DNA of 64,000 bases from Limnomonas spitsbergensis (GCA_037349105.1 JAYJMM010000078.1:558001-622000); one strand, 5' to 3'. Shown: positions 8,822 to 18,274, counted from the stretch's first letter. The notes: generated from the sequence alone by a model not told the origin. Numbers and translations are program-made.

Positions 8822-11800
8822 GGCACGGCCTGTCCTGCGACCATCCTGGGAATGACGATGGACGCCTCAATGGTCGCCTCGCACCGCCTTGGCCTGCCAG
8901 GATGGCACAGCCCTTCCTCGGCTGGGGCTGGCACTGCTGTTCCCTCTGACCCTGCGTACTCGCCCATGGCTTGCACTGGCACATAGAATGCGCGGTCTCT
9001 GAGAGCCACGCTCCCCATCAGCTGACGCACGCAGTCCTGCGCCCATGGTGATTGCATGAACCCGGGCTGCGCGCCCTGCCACAGCCCTTCTGTGCGCGCG
9101 CTGTTGGGCATGTCTGGGTGCTCCCTGGCTGCCGCCTCCACCGCCGTGATGCCCTCTGCGACTGCCAGAGCCACCATTTCATGTACGCAGCTTGCATAGA
9201 TGGGGTGCCGCCCCCATCTGCGCTCCATGTAACTGGGCATGTTTGTGCTGGGCCGTATGTACCCTTTGAGTGCTGCCAACAGTAACACCGCAGTCACTGC
9301 ATCCCCCGGGAAGATCATCCGGGCTACCGCCTGGCTGGCTGCCCGCCTGTTTGTGCACATCTGCACGCCGCCTTCCCGGAGCCTGTGGTTTTGCACCCTA
9401 CACAGCCCGTCCAAGCAATCTGCTGGCATGGTGAGCATGGCCATGGAGGTGGACGCCTCTGGCATCTCTTCCCCCAGGCGGTAATACTGCACAAAGGGCT
9501 CGCTCTCTGGTGGAGCTGGCGGATACGGCTCTATGTGGGTTCGTTCTCTGCTGTAAGATCTCTCTCTGCTGAAGGGCTGGTCAAGCTGGCTGTTCCCGCC
9601 CCTTGCGCCAGACCTCCCTCCCCTCTCACTGCTGTGCTGCGTCTCTTCGTCCTTGTCTACTCCTCCCCAAGCGTTGCACCTGGAGGTAGTGCTTTTGTGG
9701 GTCCTAACGGGCCCCGCCAGATCGTCCCGCTGGCTCCCTGCTGCAGCCCCTCTGGCTGCTGGGCCTCGGTACACCATGCTGGTCGGCTCCATGGTCCCGG
9801 CGGCTGCTCCCGCTACCCCTCTGCCTGTGCCTTGCTTGCCCTCCGGTGTACCTGGACATAACATGGCAAACTCTGCCTCACGCAATGGTGACGGTTCTCT
9901 AGGTTCATATCTGCCTGCTGACAAGATGGAACCGGAATCGGTCTCCCACCCTTCTTCACTGTGCTGGGGTACCGCCTCCCGCTCGCGTCTCTCAAACTCA
10001 TCCCACTGTGCATCATACTTGTCACATTCCCTGTCTAGGAACCTCTGCATCAGATTTGGCCATCCTACACACGGAGCTGGGCACCCCCTCCTCTGGAGAT
10101 CCCTCAAGAATTCCATCGCATGTGTTACGGATCTGGCCGACCCTGCAGGCATAGTCCCATAATGGTTCATGGCCAACGCTTCTACAGCCATCGCCCAGTG
10201 GTTGACCTGACTGGCTACCTGCCCTTCTGGCACCCTCTGGGGAGCCACCTGAACTGGTCCTGCATGACTGACCTCAGCCTGGTAGGCACCCCTGTCCTGG
10301 CTAATTTCCATGTGGCCTGTCATGAAGCACGTGTGGCCTCCTGTCCCATCCCACCTTGGCTGCTCGCCCTGTTCTGGTGGTTCCAGTTGCGCTGGCGGTC
10401 CTGGCCACGCGCTTGGGCCTGCTGCTGCCTGCTGGAAGTCCCCTGCGCGGGGAGTCCCCATGGCTGTCTCGAAGTTCCTGCGCCGGCTCCCTATGGGTAC
10501 CCCCTGGCCCCTGCCTGGTCCCCAGGCTCCATAGCTCCGCGCCGGGCCTGCAGGTGCCCCTGGCCTGTCGCTTGTCGGCACGGCCTGCTCCGGGTTGGTG
10601 CACTCGTTGGCAAAGTGCCCAGGCTGGCCGCACTTGAAGCACAATCCACCATGGCGTGGTCCTAGGTTACGCCGAGGCTCTGCCACCCCGCTACCCCCTG
10701 CCAGGGCTCTGTCTGTCGGACTGGGGCCTGGGCCTCGCTGGTGCTCCTGCCCCTGCCTGTAAGGCCTGGCAAACTCCTCAGGGCGCCGTTCCCTGGATCT
10801 GCCCCTGGGCTGGTCCCTGCTGGGTGACCGCTGCCTGCGGTCCCTGCTCCTCTCCTCACTGTTGCTGCGCTGCGCCGCGCCTTGCCGCTGGGTCCTGGCT
10901 GCCGGCGTTGGCACCGTCCCGTGGCGCTCCTCACTGATGGCCCTTTGCGCGCTTCTGCTGCGCTGTCGGAGTCTTCTGTTCCCTGAGCCGCTCTCGTCGC
11001 TGCTAGAAGAACCGCGCTGCTGCTGTTCTCCCTGCGGCTCCCCCATGCCGGAAGGCTCGATCTCCATGTCTGGTAACGGGGACGGGGTCTCCATCATTTC
11101 CCTGAAGTCCTTCGCCATTGCTGGGTCCAATTCAACTGGGAGCGGCTGCCCGTGGTTTGGCAACCCCCCCAAGTGTTGTGTTCCCAGGGTCTCCTGCAGC
11201 TTGACCAGCTCATCTGCCCGCAGGATGTACTGCCGATGAACCTCTGCCATGGCCTGCTGAGCATCTTGGATGCTCTTCCACCCCGCCAGCTGGCCTTTCA
11301 GGTAATCCACGATTCCCGCTGCCTGCTTCCACATCTGATGTTCTCTCCACCTGAGAGCTTTTTTCAGCCCGTCAACTTGCCCGGTCAGCCTGCCGATGTG
11401 CCCGTCTTGCGGGCTGGTCCCTGGCTCTGGAACCTTTTCTACGCTGCACTCCTCTTCCTCCTCTTCTTCCTGCGCTTCGTCATTGCTGCTGCTTGCTGGT
11501 TGCGCAGGAGGCCTTGCTGCCCTTGGCTGCCCCTGCAGCTGCCGCTGTTGCGCCTGCCTACCCTCGCCGTCGCTGGCCTGTTGCACACTAGGCCCTGCCA
11601 CCTGCGGGTCCTTTCTCAGCTGCTGCTGCTGCTGCTGTTGCGCCTGCCTGCCAGTGCCGTCGCTGGCCTGTTGCACACTAGGCCCTGCCACCTGCGGGTC
11701 CTTTCTCAGCTGCTGCTGCTGCTGCTGTTGCGCCTGCCTGCCAGTGCCGTCGCTGGCCTGTTGCACCCTAGGCCCTGCCACCTGCGGTTGCCTTTGCAGC

Positions 11801-14800
11801 TGCTGCTGCTGCTGCTGCTGCTCTCCCCTGCTGCGCACCGAATTTGACTGTGCAGCTCTGTCGGCTGCAGCTGTGCCAAATCTCCTCTGCTGCGCTGCAG
11901 GCGGCACTGCCTGCACTGCAGGCGCTGTCTCAGGGGTCCGCGAAAGGACTTGAATCCTCCTCTCACACTCCTCCGCCGAGTGCACATCTGGCTTTCCGCA
12001 CAAGGCGCACGGGTGGCTGGGGCATGCTGGCATGAAGCCCCTGATGATCTCTCTCCCATTGTCGGAGATTCCCGTGGCTCTGCGCGCTCTTGTCACCTCC
12101 TCTGAGGTTGCTGCGGCGGCCTCTGCCACTGTTGCCTCGATTGGCACCAGCCTGTGTCTTTGTAGCCTGGGGTGTACCTGGTTGCTGGGTCCTGCGTCCT
12201 GTCCAGCTCTCATAGCGGCACCTGCGTGTGTGGCCATGGAATGCTGTAAGAGCGGTTCGTGCTCTGTTTCGACTGTTGCAGCTGGCCACCCCTCTCTTTC
12301 TGCGAATCCACACTGAATTCCTGCCCATGCCATTGCTGCTGCCTGGTACCCCCCTGCTGGAGATGCCCGCATTAGTGGCAGCGTAAGGTCCCTGACCCCT
12401 TGCGCTCTCTGTGGGCCCTCTCTGGGTCGTAAGGTCAGCCTTCCTGCTGCCTCTAAGACCCCGTTATACTTGAGGAACTCCGGGTTCCCTACCAAGTGCT
12501 CATATGCGTCCGGTGGTGTCTTAACGACTCTGACCACCGTGGGCTCCATAATGGCATTGGGCCCTCCGTATCCGTACACCACATAAATGAACAGTACTCC
12601 ATACAGATCTGCCCCTGCATTGTCTGTGGTACGTATCTTTTCATCCGTACGCACCAGCTCCGCCCCCATGGCAACTAATTGCTCTGCAATATTGACAGTG
12701 ATGACATGGCACGTGCATGCGGAGTCCATGAGTGCTTTCTGAGCCACCAGGACCTTCCCTTTGACCATAAGTCCCACACACTGCTCCAGGTTGCTTCTGT
12801 CATTTTTGAAATACTGCAGCTTGGGTGCAGCTGTCACCGTTCTACCCTCTGGCCTGGTGTTACTGGTCTCACCCTTGTAGTCGTAGTTGTCTGCTCCCAT
12901 GGGCATCGTGGTGAAAGACAGCGCTGAGAGCCTCTCGTTCAGCTTGAACACCTGTAGGCGGATGTCGGACATATCGTCAGCTAGTTTACTCAATACCAGC
13001 CTCTTTGCCCCCTTCCTGGAGGAAGGTTCCACGCATCCTGGCACTGGTTCCTCCTCCTGAAAAGGTTCTGGCATAAACGACTTAGGACGGGCGTTATGAA
13101 CCGCCTGTTTGAAACCCGCAGGCTTGGGTACCAGCCCAACCTGCGTCATGAGTGCTACGGACTCGCTGAGCATCTCTGCCATGGTCTGGTGCCAGCCTTC
13201 TGGCTCAGCCTGCACCGTTGCATTGCTGAGATGCGACACGTGGGCTGCCTGCTGCGCCTGACCTCCCTGGCCAGGTCCAGGCCTAGGATACTGCCTGTTG
13301 TTCTGATTCCTGTCATACGGCCGGCCTGCAGCCTGTCCCTGCTGCGGCCTTGGCGGTAGGGGGTACTGCTGTTGCTGCGGATACTGCTGTTGCGGCTGTC
13401 TGGCCGGTCCAGGAGTGATGTCTGTAACCAGGGGCATAGGCCTGCGCTCATCCCTTGCCCTGGGCGTCCTGCAATCCCTGGCTAGGTGCGTCGTGCTACC
13501 ACACTGGTAGCATGCTTTGGCTGCGCCTGAGGCCCCCTCAGCGTTGTAATGTGCCGTCCCCGTTTGGTCCGCCCAGGTAACTCCTCTGGGTTTACCATCC
13601 ATCCGTGACTGTGGTACTGCTGCTGAGCCTGCGGGGTGCACAATTCCATCAAGGCGTGTCCGCATCTCCCACTGTCCTGCTCTCTCTTTTCTTCCCCTGT
13701 TGGGTTGTGCCTCTCCCTGGCCAGGCCCGCTGTTGGTTATCTGCCTGAAGCCGGTTCCTCCCAGGTCACCCATTTCCAGGGCAAACCTCTCCCACAGCAC
13801 CACCTGCTGCGTGAGTACTGCGATCTGGTCTTCATCGCTCATGCTGAGGTACCCTGGCACCGTCATTACGAACTTGCTCAGCTTGGCTCTAGCAACCGCT
13901 GGGAGTCCGTCATGGAACATGCGGGAGACCGAGTGGCTTCTGCCGAAGTGATCTACTGCATCCCTTGAGATCTGCAGCAACTCTGCCGTTGTCAGCACTC
14001 TGTGAGCAAATGCTTCCACCGTCTCCTCTGGCTTGACGTCCGGGTCTAGAGTAGTCTTTACTCCTAGCCTGAGGTTGGTGATGGCCGTCCTCTCCTCTGA
14101 AGTTGGCTTTCCCACCTCCTCCTGGACCACCCTGATCCACAAAGTGAGTAGCGAAGCTTCGCAACCCTGCTCCTCTGCTGGGGCTATCCACAGCTGCCCG
14201 ATCCGCTCCACCTCTCTGGCAATTCTGTTTCCTGCGTGGGGCGCTGCCCTGATGGCTGCCATCAGCGGCCTCATGCTGGCCGGCTTGCTGTCCCACAGCT
14301 TGACCAGCGACTTGATCAGCAACGTCATAGCTGACGGCGACTGGCACGATCCAGCTATTTCACCTGCCACCACAGCCAATGCTGGCTGGTCATCCGACAT
14401 TGCTAACCTGTTGTGTGATCCCCAGTATCCACACGCCTGGCAATACTTCTTGGCTGCAACTGCGCCTGGGTGTGACATATCCAGGACTGGTACGTTGCCT
14501 TGGATGGCTGGGATCTTGGCTACCTTGGCTACCCCTGCCAACTGCAGTACCATCTGCTGCTGCAGCTGCAGGTTCACCCTCGCCTGCTCCCGATCGAGCC
14601 TTTTCATTTCCTGGTCGCTGGACTCCTGTCTGGCCCCCGGCCTGCGTCTGTCCGCTCCTCCTGGTCCCGAATCTACTGACTCTGACCGTGACCCAGGTCC
14701 TCCACTGCCGCCCCTCGATGGGTTGCGGCCTGAATGATACCTGTCATGTCTGTTATAATCCTCATCCTGATCGTGAGCGTCTCGTGATGGCTGTCTGCCC

Positions 14801-16941
14801 GCTCTGCCTGCCGAGCTTCTACTTTCTTCAGGTGGCGGTCGTTCTGATTCGCTTCTGCCTGGTCTGCTGTCAGATCCAGGCCTCCAAGACTGTGCTCTAC
14901 CGGGCTCTGCCTGTCCCCTGGGCAGTTCCTGGTCTTGCCATTCCTGCCGCACTCCTCTGCTGTGTTCCGCTGGTCCCCTGGATTGCTCCTGGCTCTGCTG
15001 GCTTGGCTGTTCCCTGCCCTCTGCCCATCCTCTGGGCGGCTCTTGGCTATGCTGGTGAGGCTGTTCCCTGGAGTATGCCTGCCCCCTGGGCGGCTCCTGG
15101 CTCTGCCGACCTGGCTGCGTCCCGCCTGTGTAATTCCTGGCATAGGAATCAGACTGTGTTTCCTCTCTGGCCTCCTGTATTTTTGGACCACTGCTCCGTG
15201 CGCTGCCTGCAGGATCATTCCTCCTGGCTCCCCTTGCTGTGCCTGACCGCCTGTTCCTCAGGAATTCCTTGATGTAATCCACCTGGGTTTCCTGGTATGC
15301 GTTCTCTTTGTCCTCGACTATGCGTAGCAACTCATAAGACTCTTGCCTGCTTGCTCTGCGTGTTGCTGTGCTTTGCTCTGCCATCCTAGCGAGTGATCGG
15401 TTAGTCAATTCCGCCCTTTCACTGGCGGCTGGACTGCTGGCTCTGGGCGCTTCCCTGCCCCTTGGCCGTCCTCTGAGGCTGGGCTCGCTGCTGACCTCGA
15501 AAGCTGCAGATCTGAGTGTTGGTGTTGGCGCGGCTCCCGCCTGCTGCTGCCACCTTTGCACCTCCCTGAGCCCCTCAGGCCGCTGCACCTCTGTTTCAAA
15601 TCCTTCCCACGCCTGGCCCTCCTCATCCTCTGGCTCTGATCCAGGTTCCTCCTGGTCTCCTGTGACCTCGTTGCACCATTCATCTGCGAAGGCTTTAACA
15701 GCCCTGGCTGCTTCGCGTCCCGCCCTTCCCTTGGATACCTGTCCAAGGGCGGCTAACAGTATCGCCCTGTCCAACCCTGTGTGGGGAATACCCAACATGG
15801 CCTTTGTTGCCCATCCCCGCAGATGATGGGCCTTGAACTCCTCAATGGCTGTGACCTGGTCCTGGAAATGCAAGAACGTCATGGAGCAAACTTGCTTCCA
15901 CAGGTCTGTTGCCCACTGCAAAATTCCTGCCCAACCGATCGGCCCTTCTGACTCCTCATCGCCGCACACTACTCCCACTGTCTTGGAGCGTTCTGGCTCT
16001 CTTTGCATCTGGCTGCTAGCTCCCTCCATGGATTTCTGCACAGGTCTGTTCACGCTGGGTGGAAAACTGGACAGCGGTGTGCCGAAGACTGTGGATCCAG
16101 CTCCTCTTCTAACCAGTGCCTTGCGCGGCTGCAGCTGCTGCACGGTACGCAGTCCTGCTGTAGTCTGCTGCCCCTGCTTTTCCTGAACTGGGTCTGGCTG
16201 TTCTTCCTCGGATATTAGGTCAGCCCAAGGCTTCCCTACCGGCTCAGCTGGTTTCTCCCTTTCCTTGCCTGCCTGCGAGCTCTGTCTGCCCGCTGCTGGC
16301 TGGGGCTCAGCTTCCTCGTGCTTGACCCCTGCAGGCACATTCCTGGCCCCATCTTCCTCTGTCTTTATTCGAGGTTTGTCTGTGCAGGTTTTATCACAGC
16401 CTGCAAACTTGTCTGAAGCTGCGGCTACCTTGGCCCTTAGATCCGATTGGCTGGGCTCTTTTTCAACCCGCTGTGCAACAATTGCCACCCTGGGCAGGCT
16501 CTGCTGCGGCTCGGCCTCAGGTTCACTGCTCTGTCGCGTGTCACAGCTCTGGGATGCTTCCGTTGCTTGATCCGAGATCAGCTCTGGGGTTCCCGCTTGA
16601 GTCTGCCCCTGCTCGAAATTCAAACTGCTGTCTGAACCAGCGGGCAATGGACCCCCTCGACCAATGCCTTTTCGTGTTACTAGTACTGCACCATCTGCCT
16701 GCGCCCCTGCCCCTCTGGGTGGTACGCGGCCCGGCTCAGGTACCCTGCAGTCCTCTGCAGGCGGTTCCACTGGCCCTGCCAGCTTTTCCGCCATCAACAG
16801 GGCCTCTGCCACAATCTCAGCACTAGCATTTTTTAGGTCTACACCCGGCTCCAGCCCCCTCAGACGCCCACTCTTCCGTTGGACGTCAGGGTGCTGGTGC
16901 CTATCGGGGTTCAGATCTACGCCTGTCATCTCCACAGGCAT
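8497..16941 (-). CDS. Gag-protease-X polyprotein (element 1)
   Basis: The first ATG that fits is at 16941 (MPVEMTGVDLNPD); upstream codons in frame are not ATG. Residues 1-800 are Pro/Glu/Arg/Gln-rich and probably disordered. Residues about 830-1060 are helical and capsid-like (WGSHNR, TVEAFAHRVLTTAELLQI). CCHC knuckle 1 (CYQCGSTTHLARDC) is near 1142; a retropepsin-like site (ALMDSACTCHVI) near 1402 has DSA in place of the usual D(S/T)G. A CCHC-like CALCGKPDVHSAEEC is near 1645, Gln-rich tandem repeats at about 1704-1790, a coiled coil at about 1847-1920, an SR-rich stretch at about 1984-2060 and CCHC knuckle 3 (CFKCGQPGHFANEC) near 2100. The N-terminal half of unknown domain X follows. Correct coding ends near 8710, where a frameshift adds about 70 unrelated residues. 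Confidence 0.85.
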   Translation of the reverse strand: MPVEMTGVDLNPDRHQHPDVQRKSGRLRGLEPGVDLKNASAEIVAEALLMAEKLAGPVEPPAEDCRVPEPGRVPPRGAGAQADGAVLVTRKGIGRGGPLPAGSDSSLNFEQGQTQAGTPELISDQATEASQSCDTRQSSEPEAEPQQSLPRVAIVAQRVEKEPSQSDLRAKVAAASDKFAGCDKTCTDKPRIKTEEDGARNVPAGVKHEEAEPQPAAGRQSSQAGKEREKPAEPVGKPWADLISEEEQPDPVQEKQGQQTTAGLRTVQQLQPRKALVRRGAGSTVFGTPLSSFPPSVNRPVQKSMEGASSQMQREPERSKTVGVVCGDEESEGPIGWAGILQWATDLWKQVCSMTFLHFQDQVTAIEEFKAHHLRGWATKAMLGIPHTGLDRAILLAALGQVSKGRAGREAARAVKAFADEWCNEVTGDQEEPGSEPEDEEGQAWEGFETEVQRPEGLREVQRWQQQAGAAPTPTLRSAAFEVSSEPSLRGRPRGREAPRASSPAASERAELTNRSLARMAEQSTATRRASRQESYELLRIVEDKENAYQETQVDYIKEFLRNRRSGTARGARRNDPAGSARSSGPKIQEAREETQSDSYARNYTGGTQPGRQSQEPPRGQAYSREQPHQHSQEPPRGWAEGREQPSQQSQEQSRGPAEHSRGVRQEWQDQELPRGQAEPGRAQSWRPGSDSRPGRSESERPPPEESRSSAGRAGRQPSRDAHDQDEDYNRHDRYHSGRNPSRGGSGGPGSRSESVDSGPGGADRRRPGARQESSDQEMKRLDREQARVNLQLQQQMVLQLAGVAKVAKIPAIQGNVPVLDMSHPGAVAAKKYCQACGYWGSHNRLAMSDDQPALAVVAGEIAGSCQSPSAMTLLIKSLVKLWDSKPASMRPLMAAIRAAPHAGNRIAREVERIGQLWIAPAEEQGCEASLLTLWIRVVQEEVGKPTSEERTAITNLRLGVKTTLDPDVKPEETVEAFAHRVLTTAELLQISRDAVDHFGRSHSVSRMFHDGLPAVARAKLSKFVMTVPGYLSMSDEDQIAVLTQQVVLWERFALEMGDLGGTGFRQITNSGPGQGEAQPNRGRKERAGQWEMRTRLDGIVHPAGSAAVPQSRMDGKPRGVTWADQTGTAHYNAEGASGAAKACYQCGSTTHLARDCRTPRARDERRPMPLVTDITPGPARQPQQQYPQQQQYPLPPRPQQGQAAGRPYDRNQNNRQYPRPGPGQGGQAQQAAHVSHLSNATVQAEPEGWHQTMAEMLSESVALMTQVGLVPKPAGFKQAVHNARPKSFMPEPFQEEEPVPGCVEPSSRKGAKRLVLSKLADDMSDIRLQVFKLNERLSALSFTTMPMGADNYDYKGETSNTRPEGRTVTAAPKLQYFKNDRSNLEQCVGLMVKGKVLVAQKALMDSACTCHVITVNIAEQLVAMGAELVRTDEKIRTTDNAGADLYGVLFIYVVYGYGGPNAIMEPTVVRVVKTPPDAYEHLVGNPEFLKYNGVLEAAGRLTLRPREGPQRAQGVRDLTLPLMRASPAGGYQAAAMAWAGIQCGFAEREGWPAATVETEHEPLLQHSMATHAGAAMRAGQDAGPSNQVHPRLQRHRLVPIEATVAEAAAATSEEVTRARRATGISDNGREIIRGFMPACPSHPCALCGKPDVHSAEECERRIQVLSRTPETAPAVQAVPPAAQQRRFGTAAADRAAQSNSVRSRGEQQQQQQQLQRQPQVAGPRVQQASDGTGRQAQQQQQQQLRKDPQVAGPSVQQASDGTGRQAQQQQQQQLRKDPQVAGPSVQQASDGEGRQAQQRQLQGQPRAARPPAQPASSSNDEAQEEEEEEECSVEKVPEPGTSPQDGHIGRLTGQVDGLKKALRWREHQMWKQAAGIVDYLKGQLAGWKSIQDAQQAMAEVHRQYILRADELVKLQETLGTQHLGGLPNHGQPLPVELDPAMAKDFREMMETPSPLPDMEIEPSGMGEPQGEQQQRGSSSSDESGSGNRRLRQRSRSAQRAISEERHGTVPTPAARTQRQGAAQRSNSEERSRDRRQRSPSRDQPRGRSRERRPEEFARPYRQGQEHQRGPGPSPTDRALAGGSGVAEPRRNLGPRHGGLCFKCGQPGHFANECTNPEQAVPTSDRPGAPAGPARSYGAWGPGRGQGVPIGSRRRNFETAMGTPRAGDFQQAAAGPSAWPGPPAQLEPPEQGEQPRWDGTGGHTCFMTGHMEISQDRGAYQAEVSHAGPVQVAPQRVPEGQVASQVNHWAMAVEALAMNHYGTMPAGSARSVTHAMEFLRDLQRRGCPAPCVGWPNLMQRFLDRECDKYDAQWDEFERREREAVPQHSEEGWETDSGSILSAGRYEPREPSPLREAEFAMLCPGTPEGKQGTGRGVAGAAAGTMEPTSMVYRGPAARGAAAGSQRDDLAGPVRTHKSTTSRCNAWGGVDKDEETQHSSERGGRSGARGGNSQLDQPFSRERSYSRERTHIEPYPPAPPESEPFVQYYRLGEEMPEASTSMAMLTMPADCLDGLCRVQNHRLREGGVQMCTNRRAASQAVARMIFPGDAVTAVLLLAALKGYIRPSTNMPSYMERRWGRHPIYASCVHEMVALAVAEGITAVEAAAREHPDMPNSARTEGLWQGAQPGFMQSPWAQDCVRQLMGSVALRDRAFYVPVQAMGEYAGSEGTAVPAPAEEGLCHPGRPRRCEATIEASIVIPRMVAGQAVPWGAAPGEARSAIPVQQLVTYYYEEVEEGELPASAAWIHIRTTGPSTCLQGTKATWQSLNAHRWMRQSSMPTHTPGVQILQRGHSCFWRCSEPCSQDSCQRPCSTCGA
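11570..11835 (-). repeat. Three 90-bp tandem repeats encoding Gln-rich 30-residue units (element 1)
   Basis: The landmark TTGCACNCTA recurs at 11581, 11671 and 11761, a 90-bp spacing. Each unit has a (CTG)n run on the plus strand, read as polyglutamine followed by LRKDPQVAGPSVQQASDGTG. The unit is a whole number of codons, so copy number can change without breaking the frame. Confidence 0.85.
12222..12872 (-). other. Intron-like 651-bp segment carrying the protease (element 1)
   Basis: On the transcript strand it begins G|GTGAGACC and ends CACGCAG|G. Element 3 lacks exactly this segment (junction near 51905), joined as if spliced. In element 2 the same sites (GGTGAGG and CGCAGG) bound 22850-23500, again 651 bp. 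The segment is open in frame in element 1 and encodes the DSAC protease motif. It may be a facultative intron. The four-base GGTG repeat at its ends also allows simple microhomology deletion. Confidence 0.55.
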
Positions 16942-17620
16942 TTTACGAACCGCACTGTCCTGCAGGTGTGCTGTTGACACCCCCTACAAAACCTGCTAAC
17001 GTTAGGCTTCTGCCCCTTATCCCTACTGCAATCTGGTGAGGATCTGCTAGTCAAGGCCGGACGGCAGGTACAGCAATTTCGCAGGATAGGCCTTGCCCTC
17101 TGCTGTTATGCTCACTAAACTTTTAATCTGGCGGAATCCTCCTTCGCCCTTTAGTCCCTCCCACCTTTGCTAGCTGGGCTGCCTCTAGCTGGCACACGTC
17201 CCTTGCGGATGTCTCGCCTCCGGGCGGATATATCCTCTTGCGCTGTGTCAGTTCCTCTCTGACGTCCTGCGGGGATCCTTTGGTACACCACAAAATTTTA
17301 AACTTGGATGATCTATCAACAAGTTCACTTCTGTCAATGATGAACGATTGGATCCACCTGATCACAATCTGCAGTCACACAGGAATTATCTGCTGGGTGT
17401 ATAAATCCACAGCCAGATCCTCAAGCCTCTCCTGGACTCAACACTAAGTTGCCACTCTCAGTGATTCTCAGGGTTTAACTTGGCACTCTCTATGGAGATT
17501 ACCACAGCAAAGTGCAGTTCAAATGCTGTCCAAGGTCGTTTGCATACAAATAAATTTCCAATTTCGCTGCACAAGCACCTTTAGCAGGAATTGGCAAATT
17601 AAGCTGATCAGGCTAAATCC
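16942..17620 (-). other. 5' leader of element 1
   Basis: About 680 bp between the primer-site-like inverted repeat and the Gag start, with no supported gene. The plus-strand and minus-strand short open frames here are not shared in a coding-like way. Element 2 preserves part of it (18279-18640, with TGGATCCAAC and CATTGACAGAAGT as anchors), and element 3 has a near-identical copy at 55976-56654. Confidence 0.65.
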
Positions 17621-17643
17621 ACTTCGTCCCTTTCTAAAGGACA
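17621..17643 (-). promoter_or_regulatory. Putative self-priming primer-binding site: 23-nt inverted repeat arm next to A1
   Basis: These 23 bases lie directly after A1 in transcript direction, where a primer-binding site is expected. They are a perfect reverse complement of 18049-18071 inside A1. No tRNA-type TGG begins the site. In element 3 the pair is 56655-56677 with 57085-57107 (one mismatch). This resembles the principle of Tf1-type self-priming, where the RNA 5' region pairs with the primer site. The function is inferred. Confidence 0.5.
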
Positions 17644-18274
17644 CGCGATGTGCGCTTCAGGTCCGTGGCGGACTTCTTTCCTCACGGCAGTGACGGACGC
17701 CTACGGGCAGGCTCAGTGACTATTCACTGGCTGCGAGTGCTCAGCGAGTTAAGCGGCTAGCTGGTTATTTGTTTGTATAGCAATTGACTTAGGGAGCACA
17801 GGCCTTCTGGCCGTCTGGGCGCGATCCAGCTGGGCTATGTTAAGGTGCACTTACCGCGTGACACGCGGTGAGGGTGACGGGACGTAGACTGCGTACTTCT
17901 TCTTCAGCAGGGTCTCGGTTCTCTACTGGGGTACTTGTTTCCAGCTAGATCAGCTGAGGCTGAGCTAGTCTTGACTCGGGTTGAGGTACTGACTTATATG
18001 AAAGCTGCTGGTCTCGTAGACTGCCGGTGCTTGTTACAAATAGAGGTCTGTCCTTTAGAAAGGGACGAAGTAACTAGCCAAGGCAATTGCCGGGATACAG
18101 GGACCCGGCAGGCCCAATACAGAGTACGGTAGAACCTGTCAAACTTATCCTGCGTAAGCGGGTTTCTAGGTCTCAGTTCAAATCCGGAGGCTCCGCAGAG
18201 AAGCTGCGGAGTCACCGAGGCCGCTAACTGCGGTCTAAACGGTTCTGTCACGTATACGGTAATATACCGTGACA
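17644..18274 (-). repeat. Repeat A1 of element 1 (5' end, 631 bp)
   Basis: It runs from CGCGATGTGC to ...CCGTGACA on the plus strand and abuts element 2 sequence at 18275 with no B repeat beyond it. The matching A1 of element 3 (56678-57308) has the same length and the same outer base. Its last 29 bases form an imperfect palindrome (TGTCACG...CGTGACA). A TATA-like CATATAAG on the transcript strand lies near 17992-17999 but is not kept in subfamily II. Confidence 0.88.

Larger units (their letters stand above)
1..18274 (-). mobile_element. Element 1: giant Ty3/gypsy-like retroelement with DNMT and PHD domains, subfamily I (3' end cut by window)
   Basis: The transcript runs right to left. Its 5' end is the terminal TGTCAC read from 18274 on the minus strand; its 3' end lies left of base 1, inside repeat A2. 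In order it shows A1, a leader with a primer-site-like inverted repeat, Gag-protease-X, a hydrophobic segment, RT, RNase H, DNA methyltransferase, integrase, PHD, 3' UTR, B1 and part of A2. The 330 visible bases of A2 match the equivalent part of A1 without a difference that I could see, so insertion is recent. Even so, the polyprotein has two nonsense changes and at least three frameshifts relative to the other copies. It sits in the 5' leader of element 2, whose sequence resumes at 18275. Confidence 0.9.

Noticed and set aside
11570..11835. Regular 90-bp repeats as a possible CRISPR array
   Set aside because: Units are contiguous and in frame with no unique spacers, and they encode a Gln-rich protein repeat.
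11152..11847. Leu/Cys-rich plus-strand frames opposite Gag (also 50837-51532)
   Set aside because: Antisense readings of the CAG/CTG tandem repeats and GC-rich Gag; the minus strand has the knuckles and coiled coil.
17610..17622. TGG-containing stretch (TGGATTTAGCC on the transcript strand) as a tRNA primer site
   Set aside because: It lies more than 20 bases from the end of A1, whereas a primer site should abut or nearly abut the repeat; the inverted repeat occupies that place.
18160..18215. tRNA-like B box (AGTTCAAATCC) in repeat A as a tRNA gene or SINE head
   Set aside because: No cloverleaf can be drawn, the flanking bases do not pair as a T arm, and the motif is not kept in element 4.
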